From positions 1 through 64,000 of the forward strand of contig JAFRZW010000007.1 of the NCBI GenBank assembly GCA_017442365.1: a stretch of 64,000 bases of DNA, written 5' to 3'. Below the pieces are notes generated by a model. It was given only the letters and a program-made list of their open reading frames with translations. It ran no database searches and had not been told where the DNA came from. The DNA is from Rikenellaceae bacterium (lineage in GTDB: Bacteria; Bacteroidota; Bacteroidia; Bacteroidales; Rikenellaceae). Shown in pieces: positions 46,133-55,116 of this stretch (position 1 is the first letter of the stretch; every line of letters begins with the position of its first letter). The translations under genes and the position numbers were made by a program.

Positions 46133-46555
46133 ATGGCAAAGCAGAAACCCATAGAGCACGTAGGAGTGGTCGAGGCGATCGAGGACGATAAGATTTTGGT
46201 CAAGATCGTGGCCGAGAGCGCGTGCGCATCGTGTGCGGCGCGTTCGGCGTGCGGTATGAGCGAATCGACCGATAAGCAGATCGAGGTGCATACACGCGAG
46301 GCAGCCAGCTACGCGGTGGGCGAGCGATGTGTGGTGTCGGTCGAGCGTGCAGCGGGATTGAAGGCGGTGGTGCTGGCCTACTGTATGCCATTGTTGGTGA
46401 TGCTGGTAGTGCTTGTCGCCTGCTCGGCAGCAGGACTGAGTGATGGGGTAGCGGCTGTGGCGGCTTTGGGCGTCGTGGCCGCTTACTATTTTGTAGTGCG
46501 CCTACTGAGATCGAAAATCGAAACTAATATCATATTTAAAATCAAAAAACAGTAA
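46133..46555 (+). CDS. rseC: RseC/SoxR-reducing system protein
   Basis: Small membrane protein linked to Rnf and SoxR-reducing complexes. The 140 residues have an N-terminal beta-rich part with the Cys motif ACASCAARSACG (four Cys in CxxCx5C spacing) and a C-terminal pair of membrane helices (about 80-120). It precedes rnfB, its stop overlapping the rnfB ATG by one base (TAATG), the usual first gene of this cluster in Bacteroidetes. Confidence 0.9.
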   Translation: MAKQKPIEHVGVVEAIEDDKILVKIVAESACASCAARSACGMSESTDKQIEVHTREAASYAVGERCVVSVERAAGLKAVVLAYCMPLLVMLVVLVACSAAGLSDGVAAVAALGVVAAYYFVVRLLRSKIETNIIFKIKKQ

Positions 46556-47493
46556 TGGAAGAATGGGTAGAGGTCCTCGTATGGACCGTAGTAACGCTGA
46601 GTGCGTTGGGTGCCCTCGCGGCTTTGATTCTGTACTTCGTGGCACAGAAGTTCAAGGTTGAGGAGGATCCGCGTATCGACGAGGTGGAGAAGATGCTGCC
46701 GGGTGCAAACTGCGGTGGTTGCGGCTTCGCCGGTTGTCGCGGATTGGCCACTGCACTTGTGCAAAACGATGACATCTCGGCATTGTACTGCTCGGCAGCA
46801 GGTGCTGAGACGATGAAGAAGATCGCCGCTTACTTAGGTAAGGTTGCCCCCGAAAAGGAGCCGCAGGTTGCGGTGGTTCGTTGCGGTGGCACGTGCGAGA
46901 AACGCCCTCGTACCAACCGTTTCGATGGCGCACAGTCGTGTGCTGTTGTGGCGTCGTTGTACGTCGGTGAGACGGCTTGCTCGTATGGCTGTTTGGGTCT
47001 GGGCGACTGCGTTGCGGCTTGTACGTTCGACGCAATCAAGAAGAATCCCGAAACGGGCTTGGTTGAGGTCGATGCCGACAAGTGTACCGCTTGTGGCGCC
47101 TGCGTCAAGGCTTGTCCGAAGGGTGTGATCGAGCTGCGTAAGAAGTGGCCGAAGAATCGCGGTGTCTATGTTTCGTGCGTTAGCCACGACAAGGGTGCAG
47201 CGGTTATGAAGGCTTGTAAGGCTGGTTGCATCGGCTGCTCGAAGTGTGTCAAAGTTTGTCCGTTCGATGCGATTAAGGTCGAGGGTAATCTGGCATACAT
47301 CGATCCCGCAAAGTGTAAATTGTGTCGTAAGTGTGTAGCCGAGTGTCCTACGGGTGCAATCGTAGCGGTGAACTTCCCTCCCGCACCTGTTAAGCCCGCA
47401 GAGCCTAAGGTGGTAGCTCCCAAAGCTGAGGCTGTGAAGGTCGAGGTGAAGAAGGAGGAGGCACAGAAGGCTGCAACCGAAACCAAAGAATAA
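46555..47493 (+). CDS. rnfB: Rnf complex ferredoxin-type subunit B
   Basis: Receives electrons from ferredoxin and passes them into the Rnf ion pump. The 312 residues begin with a membrane helix (8-28), then the [4Fe-4S] motif NCGGCGFAGCRG, followed by several ferredoxin clusters (CTACGACVKACPKG, CIGCSKCVKVCPF, CKLCRKCVAECPTG). An Ala/Pro/Lys/Glu-rich tail closes it. It is the first rnf gene and is followed by rnfC after 19 bases. Confidence 0.95.
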   Translation: MEEWVEVLVWTVVTLSALGALAALILYFVAQKFKVEEDPRIDEVEKMLPGANCGGCGFAGCRGLATALVQNDDISALYCSAAGAETMKKIAAYLGKVAPEKEPQVAVVRCGGTCEKRPRTNRFDGAQSCAVVASLYVGETACSYGCLGLGDCVAACTFDAIKKNPETGLVEVDADKCTACGACVKACPKGVIELRKKWPKNRGVYVSCVSHDKGAAVMKACKAGCIGCSKCVKVCPFDAIKVEGNLAYIDPAKCKLCRKCVAECPTGAIVAVNFPPAPVKPAEPKVVAPKAEAVKVEVKKEEAQKAATETKE

Positions 47494-47512
47494 CGAAGAA
47501 AAGCTGTAAGAT

Positions 47513-48853
47513 ATGAAGAGTTTTCCTATTGGCGGTGTTCATCCGTCAGAGAATAAATTGAGCCGCGAGCAGGCCATCGAGGTCTTGGCGTTGCCCGATA
47601 CCGTTACGGTGCTCCTGTCGCAGCATATCGGCGCTCCCGCTGTGGCTAAGGTTGCCAAGGGCGACAAGGTGCTTACGGGTCAGTTGATCGCCGAGGCTGG
47701 TGGTTTCGTGTCGAGCAACATTCACTCGCCCATTTCGGGTACGGTAACGGCTGTCGATCTGGTAGTTAATGGTGCAGGTCTGCGCCAGCCCGCAATCACC
47801 ATCAAGCGCGAAGGCGACGAGTGGGCTGAGGGTATCGACCTCTCGAAGGAGGTTGTACGCGAGTGCAAGTTGGAGCCGAAGGAGATCATCGCAAAGATCC
47901 AGGCTGCCGGTATCGTAGGTATGGGTGGTGCAACGTTCCCTGCACACGTTAAGTTGAGCGTTCCCCCGGGCAAGAAGGCTGAGTTCCTGATCATCAACGG
48001 TGTTGAGTGCGAGCCCTATCTGACCTCGGACCATCGCGTGATGTTGGAGCGCGGCGAGGAGTTGCTCGCAGGTGTAACGATTTTGGCTAAGGCACTCGGT
48101 GTCGAGAAGTCGTATGTAGGTATCGAGAATAATAAACCCGATGCAATCGCTCACTTGCAGAAGTTGGTTGCGTCGTTTGCAGGTATCGAGATCGTACCTT
48201 TGAAGGTTCAGTATCCTCAGGGTGGTGAGAAGCAGTTGATCGCTGCAATCACGGGTCGTGAGGTTCCGTCGGGTGCGCTGCCTATCGACGTAGGTGCAGT
48301 GGTTCAGAACGCTTCGACGGCTGTGGCTGTATATGAGGCAGTTCAGAAGAATAAGCCGCTGATCGAGCGCGTTGTAACGGTTACGGGTAAGAGCGTTAAG
48401 TCGCCCAAGAACCTGTTGGCTCGCGTTGGTACTCCCATCTCGACGTTGTTGGAGGCTGCGGGTGGCCTGCCCGAGGACGCACGTAAGGTGATCAATGGTG
48501 GCCCGATGATGGGTCGCGCAATGGTGAACCTCGATGCTCCCGTTACGAAGGGTACTTCGGGTGTGCTCGTAATGAGTGGTGAGGAGGCTGAGCGTCAGCC
48601 CGCATCGCAGTGTATCAAGTGCGCTAAGTGCGTTTCGGCTTGCCCGATGGGCTTGGAGCCCTATCTGATCAGCAAGATGTCGCGTCGTCAGATGTGGGAG
48701 CCGCTGGAAGCAGAGCGTATTGCCGACTGTATCGAGTGCGGTTGCTGTATGTTCACCTGCCCTGCAAATCTGCCTTTGTTGGACTATATCCGTCTGGGTA
48801 AGGCGAAGGTTATGGGTATTATGCGCGCACGTGCCGCAGCACAGAAGAAATAG
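47513..48853 (+). CDS. rnfC: Rnf complex subunit C
   Basis: Peripheral subunit that hands electrons to NAD+. The 446 residues show the N-terminal GGVHPSENKLSREQAIE, a Gly-rich NADH/FMN site (AAGIVGMGGATFPAHVKLS), and two C-terminal [4Fe-4S] motifs, CIKCAKCVSACPMG and CIECGCCMFTCPAN. Length is short for RnfC because the repetitive C-terminal extension of enterobacteria is missing. Confidence 0.96.
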   Translation: MKSFPIGGVHPSENKLSREQAIEVLALPDTVTVLLSQHIGAPAVAKVAKGDKVLTGQLIAEAGGFVSSNIHSPISGTVTAVDLVVNGAGLRQPAITIKREGDEWAEGIDLSKEVVRECKLEPKEIIAKIQAAGIVGMGGATFPAHVKLSVPPGKKAEFLIINGVECEPYLTSDHRVMLERGEELLAGVTILAKALGVEKSYVGIENNKPDAIAHLQKLVASFAGIEIVPLKVQYPQGGEKQLIAAITGREVPSGALPIDVGAVVQNASTAVAVYEAVQKNKPLIERVVTVTGKSVKSPKNLLARVGTPISTLLEAAGGLPEDARKVINGGPMMGRAMVNLDAPVTKGTSGVLVMSGEEAERQPASQCIKCAKCVSACPMGLEPYLISKMSRRQMWEPLEAERIADCIECGCCMFTCPANLPLLDYIRLGKAKVMGIMRARAAAQKK

Positions 48854-48880
48854 TGAAACTTAGAAAGTGAATTAAAAACT

Positions 48881-49861
48881 ATGGATAAGAAATTAATCGT
48901 TGCACCGTCGCCCCACGTTCACGGTCCGGAATCGACTCAGCGCATTATGCGTGATGTGCTGATCGCGTTGGCTCCCGCGTTGGTGGTATCGGTGATCGTT
49001 TATGGCTGGACGACGTTGCTCGTTACGGCTGTGTCGGTGCTCAGCTGTGTGCTGTTTGAGTACCTGATCCAGAAATATCTGATCAAAGGCCCCTCGACCA
49101 TCGGCAATCTGTCGGCTGTGGTTACGGGTGTGCTGCTGGCGTTCAACTTGCCCGCATCGATCCCCGTTTGGATCGTAGTGATTGGCGCGTTGGTTGCTAT
49201 CGGTATCGGTAAGATGACCTTTGGTGGTATCGGTAAAAACCCCTTCAACCCCGCATTGGTTGGTCGTGTGTTCTTGCTGATCTCGTTCCCCGTTCAGATG
49301 ACTTCGACGGCATTCTCGACCGAGAAGTTGGCTGACGTTTGCTCGGGTGCTACTCCGCTGGCATTCGTTAAGGAGGGCTTGAAGGGTGGTACGCCCGCAA
49401 GCGAACTGATGGCTCAGATCAACTATGGCGATCTGTTGCTCGGCTTCAAGGCAGGTTCGTTTGGTGAGGTTGCGGCTCTGTTGCTGCTCGTTGGCTTCGC
49501 TTACCTGCTGATCCGTAAGGTGATCACTTGGCATATCCCCGTTGCAGTATTGGGCTCGATGGCAGTGTTCAGCGGCATTCTGTTCCTGATCAATCCCGAG
49601 GCATATATGTCGCCTCTGTTCCACCTGCTGACCGGTGGTGCAATCTTGGGTTCGGTCTATATGGCTACCGATTACTCGACCTCGCCTATGACCACTAAGG
49701 GTATGTTGATCTATGGTGCAGGTATCGGCGTGATCACGATGTTGATCCGTACTTGGGGTGCATATCCCGAGGGTATGTCGTTCGCAATTCTGATTATGAA
49801 TGCGGTGGCTTGCCTGCTCAATAAGTATATCAAACCCCGCCGTTTCGGCGCTAAGAAATAA
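48881..49861 (+). CDS. rnfD: Rnf complex membrane subunit D
   Basis: Integral membrane flavoprotein of the ion pump. The 326 residues contain about nine or ten membrane helices and the covalent FMN attachment motif SGATPLAF (Thr near residue 158). FNPALVGRVF and YMATDYSTSPMT are family signatures. It follows rnfC by 27 bases and precedes rnfG by 13. Confidence 0.96.
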   Translation: MDKKLIVAPSPHVHGPESTQRIMRDVLIALAPALVVSVIVYGWTTLLVTAVSVLSCVLFEYLIQKYLIKGPSTIGNLSAVVTGVLLAFNLPASIPVWIVVIGALVAIGIGKMTFGGIGKNPFNPALVGRVFLLISFPVQMTSTAFSTEKLADVCSGATPLAFVKEGLKGGTPASELMAQINYGDLLLGFKAGSFGEVAALLLLVGFAYLLIRKVITWHIPVAVLGSMAVFSGILFLINPEAYMSPLFHLLTGGAILGSVYMATDYSTSPMTTKGMLIYGAGIGVITMLIRTWGAYPEGMSFAILIMNAVACLLNKYIKPRRFGAKK

Positions 49862-49874
49862 GGAGATAGCAGAG

Positions 49875-50573
49875 ATGAAGAGTTCATTGAAAAATATGGT
49901 TGTGGTGCTGTTTAGCATCACGCTGATCGCATCGCTCTGCGTAGGTTTGGTCAATAAGATCACCTTCGAACCTATCGAGAAGGCTAAGGCTGAGAATATC
50001 CAGAAGGCGTTGAAGAACGTACTTCCCGAGTTCGACGCAAGTGAAGAGAAGGCTATGACCGTTGATGAGCTGCCCGTGATTGTTCACACCGCAAAGCAGG
50101 GTGAGCAGGTAGTGGGCTACGCTGTTGAGACGATGACCACGAAGGGTTTTAGCGGCGTGTTCCGTCTGATGGTAGGCTTCCGCGCTTCGGGCGAGGTCTA
50201 TAATATCAACGTTTTGGAGCACAGCGAGACCCCGGGTCTGGGTAGCAAGATGGGCGATGAGGGCAACTCGTTGCTCGTAAGTTTCAAGGATAAGAATCCC
50301 GCCAATATGAAGCAGCCGCTGGCCGTTGTCAAGGACGGTGGTGATGTTCAGGCGCTGACCGCTGCGACTATTTCGTCGCGTGCTTATGTTGATGCGGTTG
50401 TACGTGCATACAATGCAGTTCAGCAGATTAAGGGTGGCGCAAATGTGGCAACGGGTGCAACCTCGAACTCGACCAAGTGGAGCGAGGGTGAGCCCGCCGC
50501 AGAGCAGGCTACTGCTGAGGAGGCTGCCGAAACCGTAAATGAGGAGACTCAGAAAGGAGAGGACAATGAATAA
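49875..50573 (+). CDS. rnfG: Rnf complex FMN-binding subunit G
   Basis: Periplasm-facing flavoprotein with one N-terminal membrane helix. The ATG at 49875 gives 232 residues (MKSSLKNMVVVLFSITLIASLC). The FMN-binding domain carries the attachment motif ALTAATISS and the GYAVETMTTKGFSG region. The C-terminal tail is Glu/Ala-rich. It overlaps rnfE by 8 bases (50566-50573). Confidence 0.94.
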   Translation: MKSSLKNMVVVLFSITLIASLCVGLVNKITFEPIEKAKAENIQKALKNVLPEFDASEEKAMTVDELPVIVHTAKQGEQVVGYAVETMTTKGFSGVFRLMVGFRASGEVYNINVLEHSETPGLGSKMGDEGNSLLVSFKDKNPANMKQPLAVVKDGGDVQALTAATISSRAYVDAVVRAYNAVQQIKGGANVATGATSNSTKWSEGEPAAEQATAEEAAETVNEETQKGEDNE

Positions 50574-51153
50574 ATTGCAACTTATCACTAAGGGTATTCT
50601 GAAAGAGAACCCGACGTTTGTGCTGATTTTGGGTATGTGCCCCACGCTGGCAACAACCACTTCGGCTATCAACGGTATGGGTATGGGTGCGGCAACTATG
50701 GCTGTGCTGATTATGTCCAATATCGTGATTTCGCTCATCAAGAACCTCATTCCCGATAAGGTGCGCATTCCGGCATTTATCGTTGTGATTGCGTCGTTTG
50801 TAACGGTTATCCAGCTCTTGATGCAGGCATATCTGCCTTCGTTGTACCAGTCGCTGGGTATCTTCATTCCGCTGATCGTTGTGAACTGTATCATTTTGGG
50901 TCGTGCCGAGGCTTTCGCGTCGAAGAACAATGCTCTTGATTCGGCTCTCGATGGTCTGGGTATCGGCTTGGGCTTTACGCTGTCGCTGACGCTGATTGGT
51001 GCTGTCCGTGAGTTGTTGGGTAGTGGTGCGATCTTCGGTCAGTCGCTCATCGCGGGCGACGGTATGCTGGTATTTGTGCTGGCTCCGGGTGGTTTCCTCG
51101 TGCTGGGCTATCTGATGGTTCTGTTCAATAAATTAACCGCTAAAAAGAAGTAA
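50566..51153 (+). CDS. rnfE: Rnf complex membrane subunit E
   Basis: Integral membrane subunit of 195 residues with six membrane helices; RnfE and RnfA form the pseudo-symmetric core that holds the [2Fe-2S] cluster. It starts inside the end of rnfG ([29 protein letters not shown]), with the conserved GMCP segment supplying a cluster Cys and a second in [14 protein letters not shown]. Confidence 0.95.
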   Translation: MNKLQLITKGILKENPTFVLILGMCPTLATTTSAINGMGMGAATMAVLIMSNIVISLIKNLIPDKVRIPAFIVVIASFVTVIQLLMQAYLPSLYQSLGIFIPLIVVNCIILGRAEAFASKNNALDSALDGLGIGLGFTLSLTLIGAVRELLGSGAIFGQSLIAGDGMLVFVLAPGGFLVLGYLMVLFNKLTAKKK

Positions 51154-51155
51154 CA

Positions 51156-51734
51156 ATGGAAGTATCATATTTCGCAATTATCATCGGTGCGATATTCGTC
51201 AATAATATCGTGCTGTCGCAGTTCCTCGGCATCTGCCCCTTCTTGGGTGTGTCGAGCAAGGTTGAGACTTCGTTGGGTATGAGTGCAGCCGTTACGTTCG
51301 TTATGGCAATTACGGCTGTGGTGGCTTGGTCGCTGCAAAAGTATGTGCTCGCACCGCTCTGCATTGAGTATATGCAGACCATTGTCTTCATCTTGGTAAT
51401 CGCTGCATTGGTGCAGATGGTCGAAATCGTGTTGAAGAAGGTGAGCCCCGCGTTGTATCAGGCTCTGGGTATCTTCCTGCCGCTGATCACGACCAACTGT
51501 GCAGTGTTGGGTGTTGCTATCCTGCTGGTTCAGGAGCAGTACAATCTGTTGCAGTCGGTGGTTTATTCGGTTTCGATCGCTCTGGGCTTCGGTCTGGCGT
51601 TGGTGCTCTTCGCCGGTATCCGCGAGCGTTTGGAGTTGGAGGAGGTGCCTGAGGCATTCCGTGGTACGCCTATCGCACTGATTACCGCAGGTATTCTGGC
51701 AATGGCATTTATGGGTTTCTCGGGTCTGGTTTAA
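51156..51734 (+). CDS. rnfA: Rnf complex membrane subunit A
   Basis: Partner of RnfE: 192 residues, six membrane helices, with the two Cys motifs in LGICPFLGV and [10 protein letters not shown]. It starts 2 bases after rnfE and closes the cluster. The full rnfBCDGEA set means ferredoxin:NAD+ oxidation can be coupled to Na+ or H+ export, complementing the ATP synthase earlier in the window. Confidence 0.96.
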   Translation: MEVSYFAIIIGAIFVNNIVLSQFLGICPFLGVSSKVETSLGMSAAVTFVMAITAVVAWSLQKYVLAPLCIEYMQTIVFILVIAALVQMVEIVLKKVSPALYQALGIFLPLITTNCAVLGVAILLVQEQYNLLQSVVYSVSIALGFGLALVLFAGIRERLELEEVPEAFRGTPIALITAGILAMAFMGFSGLV

Positions 51735-52061
51735 TCCGACGCGAGAGCGACTGATAGAGTGCGAGCCGTCCCGAGATTGGGGCGGCTCGTTCTATATATA
51801 TAATAGGTGTCGGGGCGAGGCTGCAAAAAAGATGTCCGAGGGTGGGGTCGTAGGTGTATCACTACAACTACCGGATTGTGCAAACAGAAAATATAACAAA
51901 AAGAGTGTATGTAAAACATATCAAAGATAAAAGAATTAGTTACCTTTACCCACCCTCGAACGCTAACCGAAAGGGCAACTATCGTGCCGAAATGTGCTAT
52001 TCGATATCTGAGAAAATAATTCACTATATTTGTACGTTATTAGTAGAAAATCCACAATAAA
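51735..52061. other. Intergenic region between rnfA and the tandem-DTG protein
   Basis: A 327-base stretch without a supported gene. It contains the rnfA terminator, a perfect 10-bp inverted repeat (CGAGGGTGGG at 51837-51846, CCCACCCTCG at 51949-51958), an AT-rich segment with a minus-strand TATCTTTG (complement of 51920-51927), and TATATTTG at 52025-52032, which is the likely -7 element for the next gene. Confidence 0.6.
51762..51794 (+). terminator. Terminator after rnfA
   Basis: CGAGCCGTCCC pairs with GGGGCGGCTCG (two G-U at most), 6-base loop, followed by the weak tract TTCTATAT. Confidence 0.7.
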
Positions 52062-53396
52062 ATGAGAAAAATATTACTGATCTTGGCGTTGAGCGTGTGG
52101 TCAATTGGGGCTACGGCGCAGGACGCGACGACCGCACCAGCGGAGGTGAACGAGCGTGTCGGGCAGGCGATGAATACGAGCGATTGGTTCGAGTTGGCGC
52201 GAATATATAGTGCTGAGAAAGAGAATATTGATCCCTTCTTGCGAACCTATGCCGAGAGCCTTTTGGCGACCTTCTTCGGACGACCGGCGGAGGCGACGAT
52301 GGCTATCGAGCGATTGATCGGGACGTATGGTGCGATGATGGGTGATGGAGTTTTGGGAATGTGGTTCTATTGGGGCATAAATCAGACCCGAATGGGTGAG
52401 TACGGCATTGCGGCTGAGGGAGTTGCACGCGAGCTGGCAAAGTTGAAGGGTGGCGTAGCCGATGCATCGATCGAGCCCCTGCTCGATGTGGTGGGGCAGT
52501 GGCGTGAGCTCTCGCAATTCGATCGAGTGAATTGGCTTGAACGCCCTGCGGAGGGCGATGTGCGCGTGCCGTTCCGATTGGTTAGTGTGCGTCCCGAGAA
52601 GGGTGATGCACAACGGATCCATTTCGATGCGAAGTTCAATGGCGTGGCTCAGGAAGTGGTTTTCGATACGGGTGCGGGGGTCAATGTGGTCAGTGTCGAG
52701 GCTGCCGAGCGTTTGGGCTTGAAGATGTTGGAGGCCGAAAGCGAGGCGCACGGTATCGGAGGTACGCAGCAGGGACGTTATGCTGTGGCTGAGTGTGTCG
52801 AGTTGGGTAATGCAACGCTGCACAATGTTCCGTTTTATGTTATCTCGATGCGCACGGGTGTCGATTCGTTGGACCGACGCTATATGTCGCAGTTGGAGGT
52901 TGTTATGGGTGCCGATGTGGTGCGCGCGATGGACGAGGTGCATATCGATTTCGAACACTCCGAACTCTTCTCGCCAAACGTTCAGACACTCGACTACGAC
53001 GAGCAACCCAACGTCTGCTCGTCGCCCGCATTGTTCGAGGTCGAGTGCGAGATAAATGGTGAGCGTCAGGTGGTTAGCATTGATACGGGCGCAACACAAT
53101 CGAATCTCTCGGCACAATATTTTGCCACGCACCGCGAGCAGATCGAACGCGAGGGCGTGCTCGATACGTTGCGTTCGGCAGGTGCGGGAGGCATCAAAAT
53201 TGAGCAGGCATACGCTCTGCGGAATGTCCGAATCGACATTGGCGGTGCGAGCCACACGTGGGAGAAGATGATGTGCTCGACCGAGCCGGATATCATTTCG
53301 AGTGCGGGAAATATCGGTATGGATTGCCTCACGACCTTCTCGCGTGTGGTGATCAATGCACGCATAATGCGTCTAAGTGTCGAGGAGCGACACTGA
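52062..53396 (+). CDS. Secreted protein with two retropepsin-like aspartyl protease domains
   Basis: A 444-residue exported protein (signal peptide MRKILLILALSVWSIGATA). Residues about 30-150 are helical and TPR-like. Two aspartyl-protease-type lobes follow: the first has FDTGAGVNVVS with Asp202-Thr-Gly and the flap-like HGIGG; the second has IDTGATQSNLS with Asp341-Thr-Gly and ends with GNIGMDCL plus a hydrophobic strand. Each lobe alone resembles the single-DTG retropepsin-like domains common in bacteria, which dimerise; having both in one chain recalls pepsin's layout. Activity and substrate are unknown. It is a single gene with its own promoter element at 52025. Confidence 0.82.
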   Translation: MRKILLILALSVWSIGATAQDATTAPAEVNERVGQAMNTSDWFELARIYSAEKENIDPFLRTYAESLLATFFGRPAEATMAIERLIGTYGAMMGDGVLGMWFYWGINQTRMGEYGIAAEGVARELAKLKGGVADASIEPLLDVVGQWRELSQFDRVNWLERPAEGDVRVPFRLVSVRPEKGDAQRIHFDAKFNGVAQEVVFDTGAGVNVVSVEAAERLGLKMLEAESEAHGIGGTQQGRYAVAECVELGNATLHNVPFYVISMRTGVDSLDRRYMSQLEVVMGADVVRAMDEVHIDFEHSELFSPNVQTLDYDEQPNVCSSPALFEVECEINGERQVVSIDTGATQSNLSAQYFATHREQIEREGVLDTLRSAGAGGIKIEQAYALRNVRIDIGGASHTWEKMMCSTEPDIISSAGNIGMDCLTTFSRVVINARIMRLSVEERH

Positions 53397-53433
53397 TCGT
53401 GGGGCGAAGAGTACGAATTTCGTAAAAAAGTAG

Positions 53434-53441
53434 TATCTTTG
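53434..53441 (+). promoter_or_regulatory. Promoter -7 element before smpB
   Basis: TATCTTTG matches TAnnTTTG, 16 bases before the smpB ATG, giving a very short leader; no convincing -33 element. Confidence 0.5.
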
Positions 53442-53457
53442 TCCGTTGGAAAGAGTT

Positions 53458-53913
53458 ATGAGCGATTACAAAAACATAAATATTCGTAACAAACGCGCGA
53501 CGTTCGACTACGAGATCATCGAGCAGTTTACGGCGGGCATTGTGTTGGTCGGTACGGAGATCAAGTCGATCCGTCTGGGCAAGGCCTCGCTGACGGATTG
53601 CTACTGCTATTTCGATCGTGGTGAGTTGTATATTCGTGGTGTGAATATCAACGAGTACAAGTGGGGTACGTACAACAATCATATCCCCAAGCGCGACCGC
53701 AAATTGTTGCTCAATCGCCGTGAGTTGAACAAGCTCGAACGTGCGTTGCAGGATAAGGGTCTGACGGTCGTAGGAATGCGTATGTTCATCAGCGACAAGG
53801 GCTTGGCTAAGGTGGTGATCGGCTTGGCGCGTGGTCGCAAGAACTTCGACAAGCGCGAATATATTAAGGATAAGGACGCCCGTCGCGAAATGGATCGGGC
53901 AATGAAACGATAG
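53458..53913 (+). CDS. smpB: SsrA-binding protein SmpB
   Basis: Binds tmRNA and brings it to stalled ribosomes. The ATG at 53458 gives 151 residues; the in-frame TTG at 53446 adds four and is less likely. Signatures are [29 protein letters not shown], the [16 protein letters not shown] segment and the C-terminal basic tail with [11 protein letters not shown]. tmRNA itself is not in the window. tsaB follows 8 bases on. Confidence 0.96.
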   Translation: MSDYKNINIRNKRATFDYEIIEQFTAGIVLVGTEIKSIRLGKASLTDCYCYFDRGELYIRGVNINEYKWGTYNNHIPKRDRKLLLNRRELNKLERALQDKGLTVVGMRMFISDKGLAKVVIGLARGRKNFDKREYIKDKDARREMDRAMKR

Positions 53914-53921
53914 AGTGCATT

Positions 53922-54629
53922 ATGAGTTTGATACTTTGCATCGAAACGGGTACGGACGTCTGTTCGGTCGGTCTGGCCGAGAATGGAGTGCTGACGGCAT
54001 TGCGCGAGAGCAGTGGTCGCGACCACGCACGCAATGTGGCGGTCTATGTCGATGAGTTGCTGCGCGAACGCGAGGTGGCGGCTGATGAGATTGACGCTAT
54101 TGCGGTGGGAAAAGGTCCGGGGTCATATACCGGTCTGCGTATAGGTGTGTCGTTCGCTAAGGGTTTGTGCTACGGTTTGCGCAAGCCGCTGATTGCCATT
54201 GGCTCGCTCGACGCGCTGGTTGAGGTGGCACGCGAGGACGCCGAGGCGGGCATTATCGACATCGATAACTTCGAGGGCGCGACGCTCTGCCCGATGGTCG
54301 ATGCACGTCGTATGGAGGTCTATACTCAGCTGTTCAATGGTCGAGGCGAGACTCTCAGCGAGGTCGAGGCAAAAGTGATCGACGAGCAGAGTTTTGCGGC
54401 GGAGATCGCTGCGGCTGAGGAGTTTGTGATATTTGGCAATGGTGCGGCAAAGTGCGCAGGAACGCTCTCATCGAAGGCTAAGCTGGTCGAGGTGTCGCCC
54501 TCGGCACGTGGCTTGGCTCGCTTGGCGCAGGAGGCTCTGGACGCAGGTCGCACGGAGGATATCGCCTACTTCGAGCCGTTCTATTTGAAGAATTTTGTTG
54601 TAACCACATCGAAAAAGAAGCTCTTTTAA
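53922..54629 (+). CDS. tsaB: tRNA threonylcarbamoyladenosine synthesis protein TsaB
   Basis: ASKHA-fold partner of TsaD in making t6A37 on ANN-decoding tRNAs. The 235 residues start LILCIETGTDVCSVGLAENG and carry the GPGSYTGLRIGVSFAKGL signature. It has no catalytic metal site of its own, as expected for TsaB. It sits between smpB and the deaminase, with 4 bases to the latter. Confidence 0.94.
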   Translation: MSLILCIETGTDVCSVGLAENGVLTALRESSGRDHARNVAVYVDELLREREVAADEIDAIAVGKGPGSYTGLRIGVSFAKGLCYGLRKPLIAIGSLDALVEVAREDAEAGIIDIDNFEGATLCPMVDARRMEVYTQLFNGRGETLSEVEAKVIDEQSFAAEIAAAEEFVIFGNGAAKCAGTLSSKAKLVEVSPSARGLARLAQEALDAGRTEDIAYFEPFYLKNFVVTTSKKKLF

Positions 54630-54633
54630 CGCT

Positions 54634-55059
54634 ATGGGATATCAGGAAGAGAAACAGCGCCAGCTCGATTCGCGCTATATGCGTATGGCGCGCATTTGGG
54701 CCGAAAATTCATACTGCGTGCGCCGCAAGGTGGGTGCGCTGATCGTCAAGGACAAGATGATCATCTCGGACGGTTACAACGGTACTCCGTCGGGTTTCGA
54801 GAATGTGTGCGAGGAGGACGGCATAACGAAGCCTTATGTTCTTCACGCTGAGGCAAATGCCATTACGAAGGTGGCAAAGAGCGCCAATAATTGCGATGGT
54901 GCGACGCTCTACATCACGGCTGCACCCTGTATCGAGTGCTCGAAGTTGATTATTCAGGCGGGTATTCGTCGTGTGGTCTATGCCGATGCCTATCGCTCGG
55001 ACGAGGGTCTTGCGTTGTTGCGTCGCGTCGGTATCGATATTGCTCAGGTCGAGGAGTAG
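54634..55059 (+). CDS. dCMP deaminase-like cytidine/deoxycytidylate deaminase
   Basis: Zinc hydrolase of 141 residues, probably converting dCMP to dUMP for thymidylate synthesis. The catalytic motif HAEANAI (His zinc ligand and proton-shuttling Glu) pairs with PCIECSKLI (two zinc Cys). NSYCVRRKVGALIVKDKMIISDGYNGTPSG is the ComEB/dCMP-deaminase N-terminal signature. A riboflavin-type or tRNA adenosine deaminase is less likely given length and that signature. Confidence 0.9.
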   Translation: MGYQEEKQRQLDSRYMRMARIWAENSYCVRRKVGALIVKDKMIISDGYNGTPSGFENVCEEDGITKPYVLHAEANAITKVAKSANNCDGATLYITAAPCIECSKLIIQAGIRRVVYADAYRSDEGLALLRRVGIDIAQVEE

Positions 55060-55116
55060 CGAACAGCAGCGAGAAACGGAAGTTGCACTTCAATAAAACC
55101 ATACACTCAACACATT

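Noticed and set aside
52062..53396. Tandem-DTG protein as a fusion or frameshift artefact of two genes
   Set aside because: The frame is continuous over 444 codons with one signal peptide, and no internal start or stop signals separate the two lobes.
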